Made by a program: the position numbers and the translations under genes. From Psychrosphaera saromensis (GTDB taxonomy: Bacteria > Pseudomonadota > Gammaproteobacteria > Enterobacterales > Alteromonadaceae): a stretch of DNA of 64,000 nucleotides. Below are positions 50,751 through 58,826 of this stretch, piece by piece. The stretch lies in the NCBI RefSeq assembly GCF_002954545.1, contig NZ_MSCH01000003.1, positions 2,209,991-2,273,990 on the forward strand, read 5' to 3'. Position 1 is the stretch's first letter, and every line of letters begins with the position of its first letter. The notes under the pieces were generated by a model. That model made no database searches. It was not told where the DNA came from and was given only the letters and a program-made list of their open reading frames with translations.

Positions 50751-50795
50751 CTATTCCGATGGAAAATGATGATGCCAGTTAAAATTAGTTTTCAT
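50751..50795 (-). CDS. hisL: his operon leader peptide
   Basis: Fourteen codons reading MKTNFNWHHHFPSE and a TAG stop, directly upstream of the attenuator. Three consecutive His codons make its translation a sensor of charged tRNA-His; E. coli HisL has seven. The ribosome binding site is weak (AAGAAG eleven bases upstream). Confidence 0.9.
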   Translation of the reverse strand: MKTNFNWHHHFPSE

Positions 50796-50832
50796 TATTC
50801 TTACTTCTTTATATTCTTTAAATTGAGACGCT

Positions 50833-50861
50833 AAATTAAGTCGTGAGCGAATTTATTGCAA
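50833..50861 (-). promoter_or_regulatory. Probable his operon promoter
   Basis: On the minus strand -35 TTGCAA (50861-50856), 17-bp spacer and -10 TAATTT (50838-50833), about 38 bases before the hisL ATG. Confidence 0.55.
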
Positions 50862-51060
50862 CCCTTTTTTTATAACGAAACATAAAAAATTTGAAAAAAA
50901 AGAATATCGGTCGATAAATGTACAATTAAGTAAGGTTAACTTAATATTAACCACATAAAGTAGATGGTTTATGGCACAGTAGTCACAAGCAATTTAACAA
51001 GGCCATCCAAAAACCATCTATTCAATAGTTTATTCTGTAGATAGTGAACGGAGAATGATA

Positions 51061-51372
51061 ATGACAGATATTATATACAATGTACTCACTAGGCCAATAC
51101 CGAGTGACCCAGATAAAATAGATGCCTATCATTTAGCTAAGGTTGCTAAAGATGCGAAAGTGAAACGTATTGAAGATGACGACCCTAACCCTAATCAAGA
51201 AAAGCCTGAACAAAATAGTAAGAACAATAAAGGTGAGACTAAAGGGCAGTCTAAAGATCAAGGAAAAGAATCAGACGCTAACGATCATGGTGAACGTGTA
51301 AACGAAGATGAACATGGTCGAGGTAAATATAAAGACAAAGATGGAGTTGAACACTTGGACATTTTTGTCTAG
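51061..51372 (+). CDS. Hypothetical hydrophilic protein
   Basis: A 103-residue protein with low-complexity composition rich in Lys, Asp, Glu, Asn and Gly (residues about 35-90), probably disordered, with short ordered ends (MTDIIYNVLTRPIPSDPDKI and GVEHLDIFV). ATG 51061 has GGAG seven bases upstream; ATG 51055 overlaps that site. I do not recognise it; the ends suggest a conserved small protein rather than a chance frame. Confidence 0.6.
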   Translation: MTDIIYNVLTRPIPSDPDKIDAYHLAKVAKDAKVKRIEDDDPNPNQEKPEQNSKNNKGETKGQSKDQGKESDANDHGERVNEDEHGRGKYKDKDGVEHLDIFV

Positions 51373-51534
51373 TTGTCTATTTGTACAAGCTCTCTGCTTA
51401 TACAAAATGTCTGTATAAGCTATCTGACTAGCCTATTAGCTCCAACCATTAACCGCTGTAACTTGCATGCTCAAGTTAATAGAAGCTGAAAGGCTAATTA
51501 GAAAAGCTAGTCAGAAAGAGCGTAATACGAGTGC

Positions 51535-51870
51535 TTAGACGGTGACGCCTGCATCTTTTAATTTTTTATTGATTTGCCCAGTTACAAAGTCTTTCAACAT
51601 GACCCAATCTCCCAACAAACTATAAAACGGGTAAGTAAAAGTAGCGGGTCTGTTCTTCTCTATAAAAAAATGACCCACCCAAGCAAATCCGTATCCAATA
51701 ACGGGCAATACCCACAACATTAGGTATTGAGCTGTTGATATCGCAAAAAACAGCACAGCCAGAACAAGAAAACTACCTATATAGTGTAATGCTCTGCATG
51801 TGGAATTACTGTGATCTCTTAAATAGCTCGGATAAAACTCTCTAAAACTACTGATTTTATTACTTGTCAT
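51535..51870 (-). CDS. DUF962 / Mpo1-like membrane protein
   Basis: A 111-residue inner-membrane protein with the DUF962 signatures: FYPSYLRDHSNSTCRALHYIGSFLV, VGHFFIEKNRPATFTYPFYSL, and the end LGDWVMLKDF. The yeast member Mpo1 is an Fe(II)-dependent dioxygenase of fatty acid alpha-oxidation; conserved His residues (HYIG, GHFF) are present here. The bacterial role is not established. ATG 51870 has AAGG seven bases upstream; ATG 51888 would add six residues. Confidence 0.85.
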   Translation of the reverse strand: MTSNKISSFREFYPSYLRDHSNSTCRALHYIGSFLVLAVLFFAISTAQYLMLWVLPVIGYGFAWVGHFFIEKNRPATFTYPFYSLLGDWVMLKDFVTGQINKKLKDAGVTV

Positions 51871-51888
51871 GCTTTTACCTTCAAACAT

Positions 51889-51940
51889 TATTTATTTTTA
51901 AATACTATTTATTTTTAAATACTATTTATTTTTAAACATT
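51889..51940. repeat. 17-bp tandem repeat at the end of the GNAT gene
   Basis: Three units of TATTTATTTTTAAATAC in tandem. The last overlaps the stop codon region of the acetyltransferase gene, so slippage could have trimmed or extended its C-terminus. Confidence 0.7.
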
Positions 51941-52557
51941 AGGGTACCAGTGACTTTCCCTACGTCAATAGTTTCTAATTTTTTGTAGTTGCCGTCATTA
52001 AATAAAGTTAGGTTTTTATCTTTGGTGACAAAGATAGCCACACCTTCACTGATACTGTTTTCGTTCACTATGGTATCAACCGCTTTAATTAAGTAACTGC
52101 CCAAACCGTGTTGCTGGTGGTCTGGATGTATCGCAATAAAGGTTAATAAATGATAATGCTGATAAGGAATGGCGGCAGCCACACGCTTTTCTTTTTCAAT
52201 CATGTTTTGGGTACTTAAAACCCCAGCACTTAACATCATTTTTAAACGCCAATGCCAAAATCTATCGGGTTCCAATCCTGCTTGAGGCTCTATTAAACAA
52301 GCGACACCTAATAAATGCTCGCCAGAAAATAACCCTATCATCGGCTGTTTGGTTTTCCAAAATGCAGCTAATTCTTCACGGATAGCACTGCGTAGTCGTT
52401 TGTCGTAGTCGGGCTTGTTATGTTGGAAAATATCTAAAAATACAGGATCATCTTGGTAGGAAACAAATAATAATGAAGCGGCTAAGTTAATGTCTTCAGC
52501 GTTAAGTAGTATTGCTTTAATGCTGTCGTTTTCAGTCGTGTTTTGCGTGACATCCAT
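51922..52557 (-). CDS. GNAT family N-acetyltransferase
   Basis: A 211-residue acyl-CoA-dependent acetyltransferase. Motif A reads LLTFIAIHPDHQQHGLGSYLI, with the pyrophosphate loop QQHGLG; the C-terminal strand is LFNDGNYKKLETIDV. Substrate unknown. The family is secure, and the layout resembles proteins acting on small molecules rather than ribosomal proteins. It is monocistronic. Confidence 0.85.
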   Translation of the reverse strand: MDVTQNTTENDSIKAILLNAEDINLAASLLFVSYQDDPVFLDIFQHNKPDYDKRLRSAIREELAAFWKTKQPMIGLFSGEHLLGVACLIEPQAGLEPDRFWHWRLKMMLSAGVLSTQNMIEKEKRVAAAIPYQHYHLLTFIAIHPDHQQHGLGSYLIKAVDTIVNENSISEGVAIFVTKDKNLTLFNDGNYKKLETIDVGKVTGTLMFKNK

Positions 52558-52749
52558 ATTATACCCTTATTTTTTTTATTGTTTTTATTAAACTAACAAG
52601 TGTTGAGCCATTATCCAACTAAATTTATCCCGTATGCAAGAATAACAGTATATGTTAAAACTAGGTTTGGGCGCGTTGATTTTTGCAATGAAGCTTTGCA
52701 GTGAAAACGGTACAGCTCGAATAACTAAATTATTAAAGGTGGGAAGTTT

Positions 52750-52980
52750 ATGGATACATCTGTTCACGATATTACTGCTTTATTTGCCCAACTAGGGTTA
52801 GACAATACTCCAGCTGGAATTGAAAACTTTATAAAAACCAGTGTTATAGCTGATGGGGTGGCAATTGAAAATGCTGAGTTTTGGAATGTCGCGCAAGCTA
52901 GTTTTATAGCGGATTCGTTACAAGAGGACTCTGACTGGTCTGAAGTAATAGACCAATTAGATACTATGCTACGCAGTTAA
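52750..52980 (+). CDS. DUF2789 family protein
   Basis: A 76-residue acidic helical protein with the DUF2789 pattern: DITALFAQLGL near the start, IENFI, FWNVAQASFIADSLQEDSDW and a C-terminal LDTMLR. No function is known for the family. Ribosome binding site GGTGGGA lies upstream. A terminator hairpin follows. Confidence 0.85.
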   Translation: MDTSVHDITALFAQLGLDNTPAGIENFIKTSVIADGVAIENAEFWNVAQASFIADSLQEDSDWSEVIDQLDTMLRS

Positions 52981-53027
52981 TGGCTTGTTAGATTGGATAG
53001 ATAAAATAGAAATATAGAATAAAAAAA

Positions 53028-53048
53028 TCCGGCTGAAATCTCAGCCGG
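53028..53048. terminator. Stem-loop between DUF2789 and MlaC-like genes
   Basis: CCGGCTG / CAGCCGG stem with a 6-base loop, preceded by A6 on the + strand, so it would end transcription mainly from the minus strand. Confidence 0.65.
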
Positions 53049-53102
53049 TAAACCAATCACATGTCAATTTTTACTAGTTAAATAGGAGAAGTGGGAATAG
53101 GG

Positions 53103-53711
53103 TTATTCAGTCAACATATTAGTAACGTATTCAATACCTTTGGTTCTTAGCGGTTTTGATAACTCAGAACGTTTAGCATCAATCAAACTAATTCCTTCAA
53201 CAATTAAATCATAAGCTTTCCATTCGCCCGTTTTACTGTTTTTACGTAGTTTGAAGACCATACTAATAGGTGGCGCTTCTTTTGATACTAGTTCAGTTTT
53301 GATATCGATCATGCTTTTATTACCAACATCTCTATCTGCTTCGTATCTTACTGTTTGGTTATTGTATTGAGATAACGCTGAAGAATAGGTTTTAACTAAG
53401 TTTAACTTCATCGCTTGTACAAATTCAGTGCGCTGATCTCGGCTTGTTTTTTTCAACTGTGGGCCAAGTATTTTATAAGATGCAAAAGTCACATCTATAT
53501 AAGGCATCAATACAGACTCAATAATAGATTCCATATTTTCGTCGTTAATTAGGTCATTAGCTTTAGCTTCACCGACCGAAGCGAATACTTGTTCGCCTAC
53601 ATTTTTAATCAAGGTATAAGGCGACTCTACATCTGTCGATAGAGCATGACTTGAAGTGGACAATAAAGTCGTAGCAGTTAAGCTAAATATGAGTGTTAAT
53701 GATTTTAACAT
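53103..53711 (-). CDS. MlaC/Ttg2D family phospholipid-binding protein
   Basis: Periplasmic protein of 202 residues with a signal peptide cut after SSHA. The rest matches the MlaC family: MPYIDVTFASYKILGPQLKK, QRTEFVQAMKLNLVKTYSSAL, the charged beta-sheet part and KAYDLIVEGISLIDAKRSEL. MlaC shuttles phospholipid between the outer-membrane complex and the inner-membrane MlaFEDB transporter. Here the gene stands alone, away from any mla operon, so it is either an unlinked MlaC or a paralogue. Confidence 0.88.
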   Translation of the reverse strand: MLKSLTLIFSLTATTLLSTSSHALSTDVESPYTLIKNVGEQVFASVGEAKANDLINDENMESIIESVLMPYIDVTFASYKILGPQLKKTSRDQRTEFVQAMKLNLVKTYSSALSQYNNQTVRYEADRDVGNKSMIDIKTELVSKEAPPISMVFKLRKNSKTGEWKAYDLIVEGISLIDAKRSELSKPLRTKGIEYVTNMLTE

Positions 53712-53840
53712 GGAGCCTCCTTCGTTGATTAATCAATAATTTAGTAAATAATAAGTAAGTTATAGTAAGCAAAGAATATGCAAACAATAAGTAAATAAAT
53801 ATTTAGTTTGTGTGTCTTTTTAAAGTGTGAGAAGTATAAA

Positions 53841-53858
53841 ACCGACCGATCGGTCTGT
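53841..53858. promoter_or_regulatory. TetR-type operator candidate
   Basis: ACCGACCGATCGGTCTGT, containing the perfect 12-bp palindrome GACCGATCGGTC, upstream of the MlaC-like gene and of the divergent tatD-like gene. GC-rich in an AT-rich spacer, which makes it stand out. TetR-family repressors of lipid and efflux genes use ACCGACCGGTCGGT-like sites. No regulator gene is adjacent. Confidence 0.55.
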
Positions 53859-54002
53859 AAAGTCTAATATCAAACTAAGTTATAAGGAAAGTATAAGTCT
53901 GCACATCTAGATCTAAGCTGCAGGCTTTATTTTTAATGGAGGGGCTAGGTTTATAGTGCTAAATAATGGATAATTACATCAACAGATATTTTCCAATTGG
54001 TT

Positions 54003-54797
54003 ATGAATAGCATGCAATTAATAGACTCTCATTGTCATTTAGACAGAATAGATCTTGAAAAAGAACAAATAGAATTTGAACAACTGATCACAAATGCGGA
54101 AGCTGCGGATGTAAAACATCTATTGTGCGTGGCTATTTCTATGGATCAATTTCCATCCATGTTTGAAAAAGCCAAGGCTTACAAAAATGTATCATTCTCT
54201 TGTGGTGTTCATCCATTGCATGTTGGAGAAGATAAAAACTTTAAGTTGGAACAGCTTGCTGAGTTAGCCAGTGAACCTCGAGTAGTTGCAATTGGTGAAA
54301 CAGGTTTGGATTATTACTATTCAAAAGACACAGTTAAACAGCAACAGCATTCGTTTGAACATCATATTGATGTGGCTAACACTATGGATAAACCGTTAAT
54401 TGTCCATACACGTGACGCGAGAAAAGACACAATAGATATTTTAAAAAGCAATCAAGCTGACAAATGTCGTGGTGTTTTACATTGTTTCACTGAAAACTGG
54501 GAAATGGCAAAAGCCGCTTTGGATATTAACTTCTACATTTCAATTTCTGGCATAGTCACCTTTAAAAATGCACTTGAACTACAAGAAGTAGTAAAGAAAA
54601 TACCATTGGATAGATTGTTGGTCGAGACCGACTCGCCATATTTAGCACCAATGCCACACAGAGGTAAACAAAATCAACCGGCTTATGTGAAACATGTTGC
54701 TGAGTTTATTGCGGGTTTAAAAGGTGTTTCTGTTGATGAAGTGGCTGAAGTGACAACCAATAACTTTAAAGAGTTGTTTAAAACCGCCAAAGTTTAG
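54003..54797 (+). CDS. TatD family metal-dependent hydrolase
   Basis: A TIM-barrel hydrolase of 264 residues related to TatD/YcfH, proteins reported as metal-dependent DNases. Metal ligands: DSHCHLD at the start, AIGETGLDYYY, LIVHTRDA, LHCFTE and ETDSPYLAP. ATG 54003 and 54012 are both possible starts, since many family members begin at MxxIDSHCHLD, and a TTG at 53997 is less likely. The YcfH-like HRGKQNQPAYV stretch is present. It is not linked to tat genes or to holB. Confidence 0.9.
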   Translation: MNSMQLIDSHCHLDRIDLEKEQIEFEQLITNAEAADVKHLLCVAISMDQFPSMFEKAKAYKNVSFSCGVHPLHVGEDKNFKLEQLAELASEPRVVAIGETGLDYYYSKDTVKQQQHSFEHHIDVANTMDKPLIVHTRDARKDTIDILKSNQADKCRGVLHCFTENWEMAKAALDINFYISISGIVTFKNALELQEVVKKIPLDRLLVETDSPYLAPMPHRGKQNQPAYVKHVAEFIAGLKGVSVDEVAEVTTNNFKELFKTAKV

Positions 54798-54809
54798 TTC
54801 TTTATATGA

Positions 54810-54839
54810 GGGGCTGTTTATCTTTCATAAACAGCCCCT
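54810..54839 (+). terminator. Strong stem-loop after the tatD-like gene
   Basis: GGGGCTGTTTAT / ATAAACAGCCCC, a 12-bp perfect stem with loop CTTTC... and no T run; possibly a weak terminator or an mRNA stabiliser. Confidence 0.6.
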
Positions 54840-54959
54840 AGTATGAAATGACCGACATATGTAAAAAGTGAAGACCGTTTCATCTTCACACCTTAAAACT
54901 CTCAATCCTTCAAGCTCTACAGCCCTCAAGCCCTACAGCCTTAAAACCTTCATTTAAAA

Positions 54960-55736
54960 CTATCTAGGCTGCATGCGAATAGCACCGTCTAATCTAATGG
55001 TTTCTCCATTGATATAAGCATTGCTAGCAATATGCGCAACCAGATCGCCAAATTCTTTTGGTAGCCCCATACGTTTGGGGAATTGAATGTTAGCGACTAA
55101 ACCTTCTTGTACATTTTCAGGCATCCCTAACAACATAGGTGTTCCCATTATCCCTGGTGCAATTGCGTTTACTCTTATTCCTGAACGAGCTAAATCACGT
55201 GCCATAGGCAAACTTAACGCGATAATACCGCCTTTACTGGCTGCATAAGCAGATTGCCCCATTTGCCCTTCATAACCTGCGACAGAAGCTGTGTTGATGA
55301 TAACACCACGCTCTAATGCTTCTCCCATTACGTCATTTTTAGCCATGTAATGCGCTGCAATACGAGCCATGTTAAAGGTACCAATTAAATTAATATTGAT
55401 GGCCAGTGCAAATTTTGACAAAGGCATTGCCTCGCCTTCACGGTCAAGTACTTTAGCTGCTGGAGCAATACCGGCACAGTTAACACAAATATGAATGGCA
55501 TTGTAATGTGCAATTACCTTTTTAAAGGCTTGCTCAGTTGATGCTTCATTGGTGACATCAACAATTTGGTATATTGCGTTTTCTTCTCCCAATTCAGCTA
55601 CAGCTTGTTTTGCGGCTTCTTCGTTTAAATCAAAAATCGCTACTTTAATACCTTGAGCCACAAGCTGGCTGCAAGTTGCTCGGCCAAGCCCAGAAGCTCC
55701 GCCAGTGACTACGGCAATTTTATTATTCAAGTCCAT
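54960..55736 (-). CDS. 3-hydroxyacyl-CoA dehydrogenase, SDR type (HSD17B10-like)
   Basis: Short-chain dehydrogenase of 258 residues. NAD-binding TGGASGLGRA at the N-terminus, NCAG at about residue 86-89, the catalytic Ser in NTASVAG and YAASK. The HSD10 subgroup feature is VNAIAPGIMGTPMLLGMPENVQ. In isoleucine degradation HSD10-type enzymes oxidise 2-methyl-3-hydroxybutyryl-CoA. It pairs with the acyl-CoA dehydrogenase 90 bp upstream, which fits that pathway. Specificity is inferred. Confidence 0.9.
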   Translation of the reverse strand: MDLNNKIAVVTGGASGLGRATCSQLVAQGIKVAIFDLNEEAAKQAVAELGEENAIYQIVDVTNEASTEQAFKKVIAHYNAIHICVNCAGIAPAAKVLDREGEAMPLSKFALAININLIGTFNMARIAAHYMAKNDVMGEALERGVIINTASVAGYEGQMGQSAYAASKGGIIALSLPMARDLARSGIRVNAIAPGIMGTPMLLGMPENVQEGLVANIQFPKRMGLPKEFGDLVAHIASNAYINGETIRLDGAIRMQPR

Positions 55737-55825
55737 GATTCTTCCTGTCTGTATTTAATCTTTATTTAATAAGCGTTAATCTTTATTTAATTCAGTGCTC
55801 GTTCGAGTTGAGCTGAATCAGCTTA

Positions 55826-56995
55826 TTAAGCAATTTCTTTTAATAATTCTCTGGCGATAACAATACGCTGAACTTCACTTGTACCTTCATAAATAGACGT
55901 TACTCTGACATCTCGGGTTAAACGTTCAAGTGGATATTCTTTAATGTAGCCATAACCACCTAACATTTGTAATGCGTCGTAACAGGCCACATTGGCTTTC
56001 TCTGATGCAAATAACTTAGCCATGGATGCTTGTTTAGCAAAAGGTTGTCCTTGTTCTTTTAAACAGGCTGCATTCATTAATAATAAACGAGCGGCTTCTA
56101 AATCTGTGTATCTGTCGGCTAACATCCATTGCAGCCCCTGAAATTTAGATAATGCTTGGTCAAACTGTTTACGCTGTGCAATATAGTCACGGGCATAATC
56201 CATAGCGGCTAAACCAATGCCTAATGCTAATGAACCGATACCAATTCTGCCTCCGGCTAATTCAGCAACTGCTACTCTAAAGCCGTCATTCTCTTTACCC
56301 ATTAATGCAGAGGCTGGAATACGGCAATCTTCAAAACGTACTTCATTAGTCGCAGACGCTTTTTGTCCCATCTTATGTTCAGCAGGGCCGACGATTAAAC
56401 CAGGCGTGCCATTTTCCACTAAGAAACAAGAAATGCCTTTGCCTTTTTTAGCCGCTGAATCTGTCACTGCCCAAACAACAAAAACTCCGGCGTATTCAGC
56501 ACTGGTGATAAACATTTTAGAGCCGTTTAATACGTATTCATCACCATCTTTAATTGCAGTGGTTTTCATTCCTGCAGGGTCACTGCCGGCTTCGGTTTCC
56601 GTCAAGCAAAATCCAGCTGCAGGATATTCACCTGAACAAATTTTAGGGATGTATTTTTGTTTTTGTTCTTCATTACCAACGGCTTGAATAACTTCAGCAA
56701 CCATATTAGTAACCGAGGTTGTTACCGCAGTAGATGCACACCCTTTAGCAATTTCAGTAATGGCTAAACTAAAGGCAACGCTGCCAGCTTCTGTGCCGCC
56801 ATAATCGCCATTAATGCTTAATCCCATAAAGCCAAGCTCTGCGAGTTGTTTTAGATTTGTTAATAAGATGTCTTGTGCATTACCTTTGTCTAAGCCTTCA
56901 TCTAGTTTGGCCGCGTTTGGCAATAATTCGTTTTGGGCAAATTGACGAGCCGTATCTTGGATCATTTGCTGTTCTTCGGTGAGCTTTGTATTCAT
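55826..56995 (-). CDS. Acyl-CoA dehydrogenase, short/branched-chain type
   Basis: FAD enzyme of 389 residues with FCLTETEAGSDPAGM, KMFITSAEYAGVFVVWAV, RKQFDQALSKFQGLQWMLADR, LGGYGYIKEYPLERLTRDVR and the catalytic Glu in IYEGTSEV. I start at ATG 56995, with GGGGAAAG seven bases upstream; an earlier in-frame ATG at 57022 would add nine residues. With the HSD10-like gene it could handle 2-methylbutyryl-CoA from isoleucine. It is a different enzyme from the one in the valine operon. Confidence 0.9.
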   Translation of the reverse strand: MNTKLTEEQQMIQDTARQFAQNELLPNAAKLDEGLDKGNAQDILLTNLKQLAELGFMGLSINGDYGGTEAGSVAFSLAITEIAKGCASTAVTTSVTNMVAEVIQAVGNEEQKQKYIPKICSGEYPAAGFCLTETEAGSDPAGMKTTAIKDGDEYVLNGSKMFITSAEYAGVFVVWAVTDSAAKKGKGISCFLVENGTPGLIVGPAEHKMGQKASATNEVRFEDCRIPASALMGKENDGFRVAVAELAGGRIGIGSLALGIGLAAMDYARDYIAQRKQFDQALSKFQGLQWMLADRYTDLEAARLLLMNAACLKEQGQPFAKQASMAKLFASEKANVACYDALQMLGGYGYIKEYPLERLTRDVRVTSIYEGTSEVQRIVIARELLKEIA

Positions 56996-57260
56996 TACTT
57001 TCCCCAAGTCGGTTTTAAACAAGCCCCATGCATATGCTGTCGTTATTTATAAATAGATATAAAGGAGCTAGTTTAAAACGATTACTTTCTGTAGCGCTTA
57101 TTATAATTATTAGCCACAGCATTCATTGGCGTTAATGTGCATTAAAAGGTTAATAAAGAAAAGAATAGGGCGGTAAATAGAGAATTGGATTATGTATTGA
57201 TATTTTTACTAGCTGTAAAGCCCATAACGTATCCAGTCAATAAAACAATAAAAGTAAGTC

Positions 57261-57689
57261 ATGGGCGTTGCTCTTGTGTAAGCGGATCGAACTGTTTATG
57301 GATAATATGATTTTTCAGAAAGTGATGAATTGTTTTGAATGGTATTAAGTTGTATTGAATGTTTTGAAAGTGGTGGGCGCTGCTCTTGTGTATGCGGAAC
57401 GAACTGTTTTGAAAGTGGTAGGCGCAGCTCTTGTGTAGGCGGATCGAACTATTTGTGGATAATATGATTTTTCAGACAGTGTTGAATTGTTTTGATTGTT
57501 TTGACTGTTTTGAAAGTGTTGGGCGCTGCTCTTGTGTAAGCGGATCGAACTGTTTTGAAAGTGGTGGGCGCTGCTCTTGTGTAAGCGGATCGAACTATTA
57601 GTGGATAATATGATTTTTCAGAAAGTGTTGAATTGTTTTGACTGTTTTTAAAGTGATGGGCGCTGCTCTTGTGTATGCGGATCGAACTG
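57261..57689 (-). repeat. tRNA-Val 3'-end repeat array
   Basis: Six copies of GGGCGCTGCTCTTGTGTAAG followed by CGGATCGAACTG at 57261, 57372, 57419, 57518, 57562 and 57655. On the minus strand each resembles the T-arm and acceptor end of the tRNA-Val gene (CAGTTCGATCC ... GCGCCCAC compared with GGTTCGATCCC ... CCGCCCACC). They are separated by TTTTGAAAGTG-type spacers and GATAATATGATTTTTCAGA blocks. They lie just downstream of the tRNA-Val operon in its reading direction. Confidence 0.8.
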
Positions 57690-57735
57690 TTTTTGAATAA
57701 TATAGCATATAAGAAGATACTGATTGTTTTGAAAG

Positions 57736-57811
57736 TGGTGGGCGGTACTGGGATCGAACCAGTGACCCTCGCCTTGTAAGGGCGATGCTCTCCCAGCTGA
57801 GCTAACCGCCC
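57736..57811 (-). tRNA. tRNA-Val (anticodon TAC)
   Basis: 76 bases, anticodon loop CTTACAA, CCA encoded. Its T loop is TTCGATC, unlike the TTCGAGC of the other two copies. Third in its operon. Confidence 0.97.
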
Positions 57812-57867
57812 ACTTTCAAGGAGTTATAATTAGTGAATTCATTATTTACTAATTATTGTATTTAGAT

Positions 57868-57943
57868 TGGTGGGCGGTACTGGGCTCGAACCAGTGACCC
57901 TCGCCTTGTAAGGGCGATGCTCTCCCAGCTGAGCTAACCGCCC
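57868..57943 (-). tRNA. tRNA-Val (anticodon TAC)
   Basis: 76 bases, anticodon loop CTTACAA, CCA encoded. Middle gene of the tandem. Confidence 0.97.
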
Positions 57944-57990
57944 AACCTAAATACTGATGAAGCTGATACAAATTATTCGGGAAAATAATT

Positions 57991-58066
57991 TGGTGGGCGG
58001 TACTGGGCTCGAACCAGTGACCCTCGCCTTGTAAGGGCGATGCTCTCCCAGCTGAGCTAACCGCCC
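57991..58066 (-). tRNA. tRNA-Val (anticodon TAC)
   Basis: 76 bases, identical to the middle copy. First gene of the operon on the minus strand. Confidence 0.97.
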
Positions 58067-58115
58067 AACTTCATCGACACATAAGCAACTAACTGCGCTG
58101 CTTCTGTGGGGGCGT

Positions 58116-58143
58116 ATTATAGGGAGACCTTAATTAGAGTCAA
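58116..58143 (-). promoter_or_regulatory. tRNA-Val operon promoter
   Basis: On the minus strand -35 TTGACT (58143-58138), 16-bp spacer, -10 TATAAT (58121-58116), then a GC-rich discriminator (ACGCCCCC), the stable-RNA pattern. Confidence 0.85.
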
Positions 58144-58230
58144 CTATAATTTAAAAGTTTTTTACTGTTCGGTTAAAACTTAGTCAAAGCGTTTGTTATT
58201 TGTAGAATCTGTTGCATCTTTAATCGGATA

Positions 58231-58698
58231 TTAGCAAACAAGTTTTCCAAGTTTCATTATTATATTCCATTCATTTGGGCTTACAGGTTGAATCGAAAGT
58301 CGCCCACGTTTTACCAAAATCATTTCATCCAACTCTTTTGTCGCTTTAATTAATGGTAAAGGAACAAATTTAATGCACTCTTGTTGATATTGAATATCTA
58401 AACAAACCCACCTTGGTTTATCTGGGCTGGACTTAGGATCGTAATATTTTGACTCAGGATTAAATTGCAATGGGTCAGGGTAGGGAGCAGACACGACTTT
58501 TGCTGTGCCAGCCACGCCAATATTTTTGCAACTTGAATGATAAAACAACACGAGATCCCCCACTTTTACTTCATCACGTAATAAGTTACGAGCTTGGTAG
58601 TTGCGGATGCCGTCCCAACGGCCAGTACTATTATTATCGTTTTTTAAATCACTAAGACTGTAAGCGTCAGGTTCAGATTTAAACAACCAGTAGTTCAT
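58231..58698 (-). CDS. EVE-domain protein
   Basis: A 155-residue protein made of one EVE domain (PUA-like fold related to YTH). Signature parts are MNYWLFKSEPDAYSL, WDGIRNYQARN, VGDLVLFYHSS, and DPKWWVCLD-like SSPDKPRWVCLDIQYQ. EVE proteins bind modified bases in DNA or RNA. It is monocistronic, divergent from gltX. The length is typical. Confidence 0.92.
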   Translation of the reverse strand: MNYWLFKSEPDAYSLSDLKNDNNSTGRWDGIRNYQARNLLRDEVKVGDLVLFYHSSCKNIGVAGTAKVVSAPYPDPLQFNPESKYYDPKSSPDKPRWVCLDIQYQQECIKFVPLPLIKATKELDEMILVKRGRLSIQPVSPNEWNIIMKLGKLVC

Positions 58699-58826
58699 AC
58701 TTACCTCAGTTATGGAATTTATTCGGCTTATATAATGGCAATAACAATTAATGTAATTGGTATAGTAGAAAGTTTTCTATAGAATACGCACAAATTTATA
58801 TCATTTTATTTTTGTTGGAACAATCT

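Noticed and set aside
57261-57689. Possible CRISPR array because of regular repeats
   Set aside because: Units vary in sequence, spacing is irregular, spacers share sequence with each other and the units resemble tRNA-Val; no cas genes.
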